From Burkholderiales bacterium (lineage in GTDB: Bacteria > Pseudomonadota > Gammaproteobacteria > Burkholderiales > Burkholderiaceae_C): a DNA stretch of 32,263 nucleotides. The notes under the pieces were generated by a model. That model did not search any database, was not told where the DNA came from, and saw only the letters and a list, made by a program, of their open reading frames with translations. The stretch is from contig CANHNO010000015.1 in NCBI GenBank assembly GCA_947462065.1, positions 1 to 32,263 on the forward strand, given 5' to 3'. Below are positions 28,879 to 32,263 of this stretch, piece by piece (position 1 is the stretch's first letter; each line of letters opens with the position of its first letter). The position numbers were made by a program, and so were the translations under genes.

Positions 28879-30054
28879 ATGATGAATACGATGAAAGCAA
28901 TTTCCACGAAGGTCTCGCAGGCGATGCTGGGCGCGAGCTTGTGGGTGGTCTCGACACTCGCCGTGGCGACCAACGATTTGCCTGGTGGCCCGGCAGTCAA
29001 TCAGCTCGATCTCCACCCGGCCGTTACGAAGATTGCCGAGGATCAGCGTTATTTGCACTACCTCATGATGGGCGTTTGCCTGGTGATCTTTTTCGCCGTT
29101 TTCGGGGTGATGTTCTATTCGATCTTTGTGCATCGCAAGTCGAAGGGCGCCAAACCCGCCAACTTTCACGAGAGCACTGCCGTTGAGATTGCCTGGACGG
29201 TGGTGCCTTTCATCATCGTCATCGGCATGGCATTGCCAGCGACCAAGGTGGTCGTCGCGATGAAGGACACCAGCTCGGCTGACTTGACGATCAAGGCGAC
29301 CGGCATGCAGTGGAAGTGGGGCTATGACTATCTGAACGGAGAGGGCGCCGGCATCGGCTTTGTGTCGACGCTTGATGCGGCTCAGCGTCAGATGTCCGAT
29401 TCCGGCAATCCGTCGGGAGATGACTACTTGCTGAAGGTCGATCACCCGATGGTCGTTCCTGTCGACAAGAAGATCCGCATCATCACAACCGCCAACGACG
29501 TGATTCATGCATTCGCCGTGCCGTCTTTCGGGATCAAGCAGGACGCGATCCCTGGCTTCGTTCGTGACACGTGGTTCCGTGCTGAAAAGATCGGCGATTA
29601 CCACGGCCAGTGCCAAGAGCTGTGCGGCAAGGAACATGCCTACATGCCAATTCATGTGAAGGTCGTGTCTGCTGCCGACTACACGAAGTGGGTTGAAGGC
29701 CAGCGCGCAGCGATGTCCGCCAAGGCTGACGATCCCAGCAAAGTATGGGAGTCGGCCGACCTGATTGCACGCGGCGAGAAGGTCTACAACGGCAACTGTG
29801 CCGTCTGCCACGGGGCCAGCGGCAAGGCTGTTGGCGCGATCAAGGCGCTTGATGGCGCTGCAGTGGTGCTCGACGAGGACAAGACCAAGCAGATTGCGGT
29901 GCTTCTGAACGGCCAGAACAATGGTGCAATGCCGGCGTGGAAGCAACTCTCCGACACGGAGATCGCCGCCGTGATCACCTACACCAAGAACAACTGGTCG
30001 AACAAGACCGGACAAGCTGTCCAGCCGGCCGATGTGGTCGCTGCTCGCAAGTAA
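28879..30054 (+). CDS. coxB: cytochrome c oxidase subunit II with C-terminal cytochrome c domain
   Basis: CuA motif HAFAVPSFGIKQ...YHGQCQELCGKEHAYMPIHV; heme c motif CAVCH (29797-29811); start placed at the ATG at 28879. Confidence 0.96.
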   Translation: MMNTMKAISTKVSQAMLGASLWVVSTLAVATNDLPGGPAVNQLDLHPAVTKIAEDQRYLHYLMMGVCLVIFFAVFGVMFYSIFVHRKSKGAKPANFHESTAVEIAWTVVPFIIVIGMALPATKVVVAMKDTSSADLTIKATGMQWKWGYDYLNGEGAGIGFVSTLDAAQRQMSDSGNPSGDDYLLKVDHPMVVPVDKKIRIITTANDVIHAFAVPSFGIKQDAIPGFVRDTWFRAEKIGDYHGQCQELCGKEHAYMPIHVKVVSAADYTKWVEGQRAAMSAKADDPSKVWESADLIARGEKVYNGNCAVCHGASGKAVGAIKALDGAAVVLDEDKTKQIAVLLNGQNNGAMPAWKQLSDTEIAAVITYTKNNWSNKTGQAVQPADVVAARK

Positions 30055-30096
30055 TCGATTTCAGACACACGATCAGCAGTTTCAGAAGGATCTTCC

Positions 30097-31725
30097 ATGA
30101 GTGCAGTACTTGACCACGGTGACCACGGTCACGCGCATGACCACGATCATGATCACGGTGCGCCGCGTGGCTGGCGTCGCTGGTTGTACGCGACGAACCA
30201 CAAGGACATCGGCACGATGTACCTGTTGTTCTCGTTCGCGATGCTGATCGTTGGTGGAATCCTGGCGATAATCATCCGTCTGGAGCTTTTCCAGCCAGGT
30301 CTGCAGTTCGTCAACCCGCAGCTGTTCAACCAGTTGACGACGATGCACGGTCTGATCATGGTGTTCGGCGCGATCATGCCGGCCTTCGTCGGCTTTGCGA
30401 ACTGGATGATTCCGTTGCAGATCGGCGCGCCGGACATGGCGTTCGCCCGAATGAACAACTTGAGCTTCTGGCTGTTGATTCCCGCTGGCGCGATGCTCGT
30501 GGGCTCGTTCTTCATGCCCGGTGGTGCGCCGGCGGCCGGCTGGACGCTCTACGCGCCGCTGACGCTGCAGATGGGCCCGTCGATGGACGTCGGCATCTTT
30601 GCGATGCACATCCTCGGTGCTAGTTCGATCATGGGCTCGATCAACATCGTCGTCACCATCCTGAATATGCGCGCGCCCGGCATGACACTGATGAAGATGC
30701 CGCTGTTCTGCTGGACCTGGCTGATCACTGCCTACTTGCTGATCGCGGTGATGCCTGTGCTGGCAGGGGCCATCACGATGACGCTGACCGACCGCCACTT
30801 CGGCACCAGTTTCTTCAACCCCGCGGGCGGCGGCGATCCAGTGCTGTACCAGCATATCTTCTGGTTCTTCGGCCACCCTGAGGTCTACATCTTGATCTTG
30901 CCGGCCTTCGGCATCATCAGTGCCATCATCCCGGCCTTCGCCCGCAAGCGTCTGTTCGGCTACACCTCGATGGTGTACGCCACGGCTTCGATCGCAATCC
31001 TGTCGTTCATGGTCTGGGCGCACCACATGTTCACCACTGGCATGCCGGTGACGGGACAGTTGTTCTTCATGTACGCGACCATGCTGATCGCGATACCCAC
31101 CGGCGTGAAGATCTTCAACTGGATCGCGACCATGTGGCGCGGCTCAATGACCTTCGAGACGCCGATGCTGTTCGCGGTCGGCTTCATCTTCGTGTTCACG
31201 ATGGGTGGCTTCACTGGGCTGATCCTGTCGGTCGCGCCGGTCGACATCCAGTTGCAGGACACCTATTACGTGGTGGCCCACTTCCATTACGTGCTGGTGG
31301 CCGGTTCGCTGTATGCGATGTTCGCAGCTGTCTACTACTGGGGCCCGAAGTGGACCGGCGTGATGTACAGCGAGACCCGAGGCAAGATCCACTTCTGGGG
31401 TTCGTTGATCTTCTTCAACATCACCTTCTTCCCGATGCACTTCCTGGGTCTGGCCGGCATGCCGCGCCGCTACGCTGATTACCCCATGCAATTCGCCGAC
31501 TTCAATGCCCTCGCATCCGTTGGCGCGTTCGGCTTCGGTCTGATGCAGGTGTATTTCTTCTTCTTTGTCGTGTTGCCAATGATGCGCGGTAAGGGTGAGC
31601 CCGCGCCGGCCAAGCCATGGGAAGGTGCCGAAGGGCTCGAATGGGAAGTGCCCTCACCGGCACCATTCCACACCTTCGAAACCCCGCCCAAGCTCAACGC
31701 CGCAGCGACCAAGGTGATCGCTTGA
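30097..31725 (+). CDS. coxA: cytochrome c oxidase subunit I
   Basis: [72 protein letters not shown]. Confidence 0.98.
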   Translation: MSAVLDHGDHGHAHDHDHDHGAPRGWRRWLYATNHKDIGTMYLLFSFAMLIVGGILAIIIRLELFQPGLQFVNPQLFNQLTTMHGLIMVFGAIMPAFVGFANWMIPLQIGAPDMAFARMNNLSFWLLIPAGAMLVGSFFMPGGAPAAGWTLYAPLTLQMGPSMDVGIFAMHILGASSIMGSINIVVTILNMRAPGMTLMKMPLFCWTWLITAYLLIAVMPVLAGAITMTLTDRHFGTSFFNPAGGGDPVLYQHIFWFFGHPEVYILILPAFGIISAIIPAFARKRLFGYTSMVYATASIAILSFMVWAHHMFTTGMPVTGQLFFMYATMLIAIPTGVKIFNWIATMWRGSMTFETPMLFAVGFIFVFTMGGFTGLILSVAPVDIQLQDTYYVVAHFHYVLVAGSLYAMFAAVYYWGPKWTGVMYSETRGKIHFWGSLIFFNITFFPMHFLGLAGMPRRYADYPMQFADFNALASVGAFGFGLMQVYFFFFVVLPMMRGKGEPAPAKPWEGAEGLEWEVPSPAPFHTFETPPKLNAAATKVIA

Positions 31726-31738
31726 TCAGGGCATCAGC

Positions 31739-31852
31739 ATGACCACGCCCGAGGAAAAGAAAAGCAACATGCGTTTGGGGCTGATCCTCGCCTCGGTCGC
31801 GGTGGTCTTTTTCATCGGGTTCATGGTCAATGCTGCTTTGTTCAGCGCTTGA
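31739..31852 (+). CDS. cytochrome oxidase small assembly protein-like (37 aa, one TM helix)
   Basis: Not in the supplied track: MTTPEEKKSNMRLGLILASVAVVFFIGFMVNAALFSA; between coxA and ctaG. Confidence 0.75.
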   Translation: MTTPEEKKSNMRLGLILASVAVVFFIGFMVNAALFSA

Positions 31853-31854
31853 CC

Positions 31855-32263
31855 ATGGGTGATCAGCCTCGTCGCAGCTTGTCCGCAGCCAGACTGCTGC
31901 GGGATGACAACGTCCGAATGTTCGGCAAGCTGGTGGTCGTCACCGTGCTGATGTTTGGCTTTGGGTATGCGTTGGTGCCGTTGTACCAAGCCGTCTGTAC
32001 TGCGCTTGGCATCAATGTGCTGACGCTTTCGGACAAGGTGGTATCGGGACGTAGTTCGTCGTCTGGGACCAATTCTCAGGTCGACAAGAGCCGCACCATC
32101 ACCGTCGAATTCGACGCGAACTCACGCGGCATCTGGAAGTTCAAGCCTGCTGTCAGCAGCATTCAAGTGCATCCGGGTGAACTCACCACGGTGATGTACG
32201 AGTTCACCAACACACAGAGCCGGACCATGGCTGCGCAGGCCATTCCGAGTTATGCGCCGATGC
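31855..32263 (+). CDS. ctaG: cytochrome c oxidase assembly protein CtaG/Cox11 (truncated by window end)
   Basis: Open frame to window end, not in track: DNVRMFGKLVVVTVLMFGFGYALVPLYQAVCTALGIN, VEFDANSRGIWKFKPAVSSIQVHPGELTTVMYEFTN. Confidence 0.93.
   Translation, partial: MGDQPRRSLSAARLLRDDNVRMFGKLVVVTVLMFGFGYALVPLYQAVCTALGINVLTLSDKVVSGRSSSSGTNSQVDKSRTITVEFDANSRGIWKFKPAVSSIQVHPGELTTVMYEFTNTQSRTMAAQAIPSYAPM

Noticed and set aside
28570-30015. 481-aa minus-strand ORF antisense to the DUF2244 gene and coxB
   Set aside because: High-GC shadow ORF opposite well-supported genes; low-complexity His/Arg/Ala-rich translation with no recognisable domain.
30082-31026. 314-aa minus-strand ORF opposite coxA
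   Set aside because: Antisense shadow of coxA; Arg/His/Gln-rich with no domain signature.

Overview
GC-rich window from a betaproteobacterium, probably Burkholderiales-like (inferred from protein similarity recalled from memory and gene order; no search was run). It is densely packed with mostly core genes. In order: lpxC, a small membrane protein, a YqiA-like esterase, mpl, hemL, a divergent ThiD-like kinase, a rubredoxin missing from the ORF track, a Pil-Chp twitching chemosensory cluster (pilG, pilH, pilI, pilJ, chpA/pilL), a GGDEF diguanylate cyclase, a photolyase, yqgE/algH-ruvX-pyrR-pyrB-pyrC', plsC, gpmA, rhodanese, grxC, secB, gpsA, trmL, comF, a BioC-like methyltransferase, and the start of a cytochrome c oxidase operon (DUF2244, coxB, coxA, a 37-aa small protein, partial ctaG). 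I saw no mobile elements, CRISPR arrays, tRNAs or rRNAs. The most interesting points are: (i) a PilJ that appears to lack its periplasmic sensor domain, in a Chp cluster without pilK/chpB but followed by a diguanylate cyclase with an intact I-site; (ii) a ThiD-like kinase with an AAGD active-site motif instead of the ThiD GTGC motif; (iii) a PyrC' that has lost nearly all its metal ligands; (iv) -10-like hexamers 6-7 nt upstream of the ATG of lpxC, algH and the bioC-like gene, suggesting leaderless mRNAs; (v) two short genes (rubredoxin, CoxSMALL-like) absent from the ORF track. I did not find convincing evidence for a wholly novel multi-gene system.
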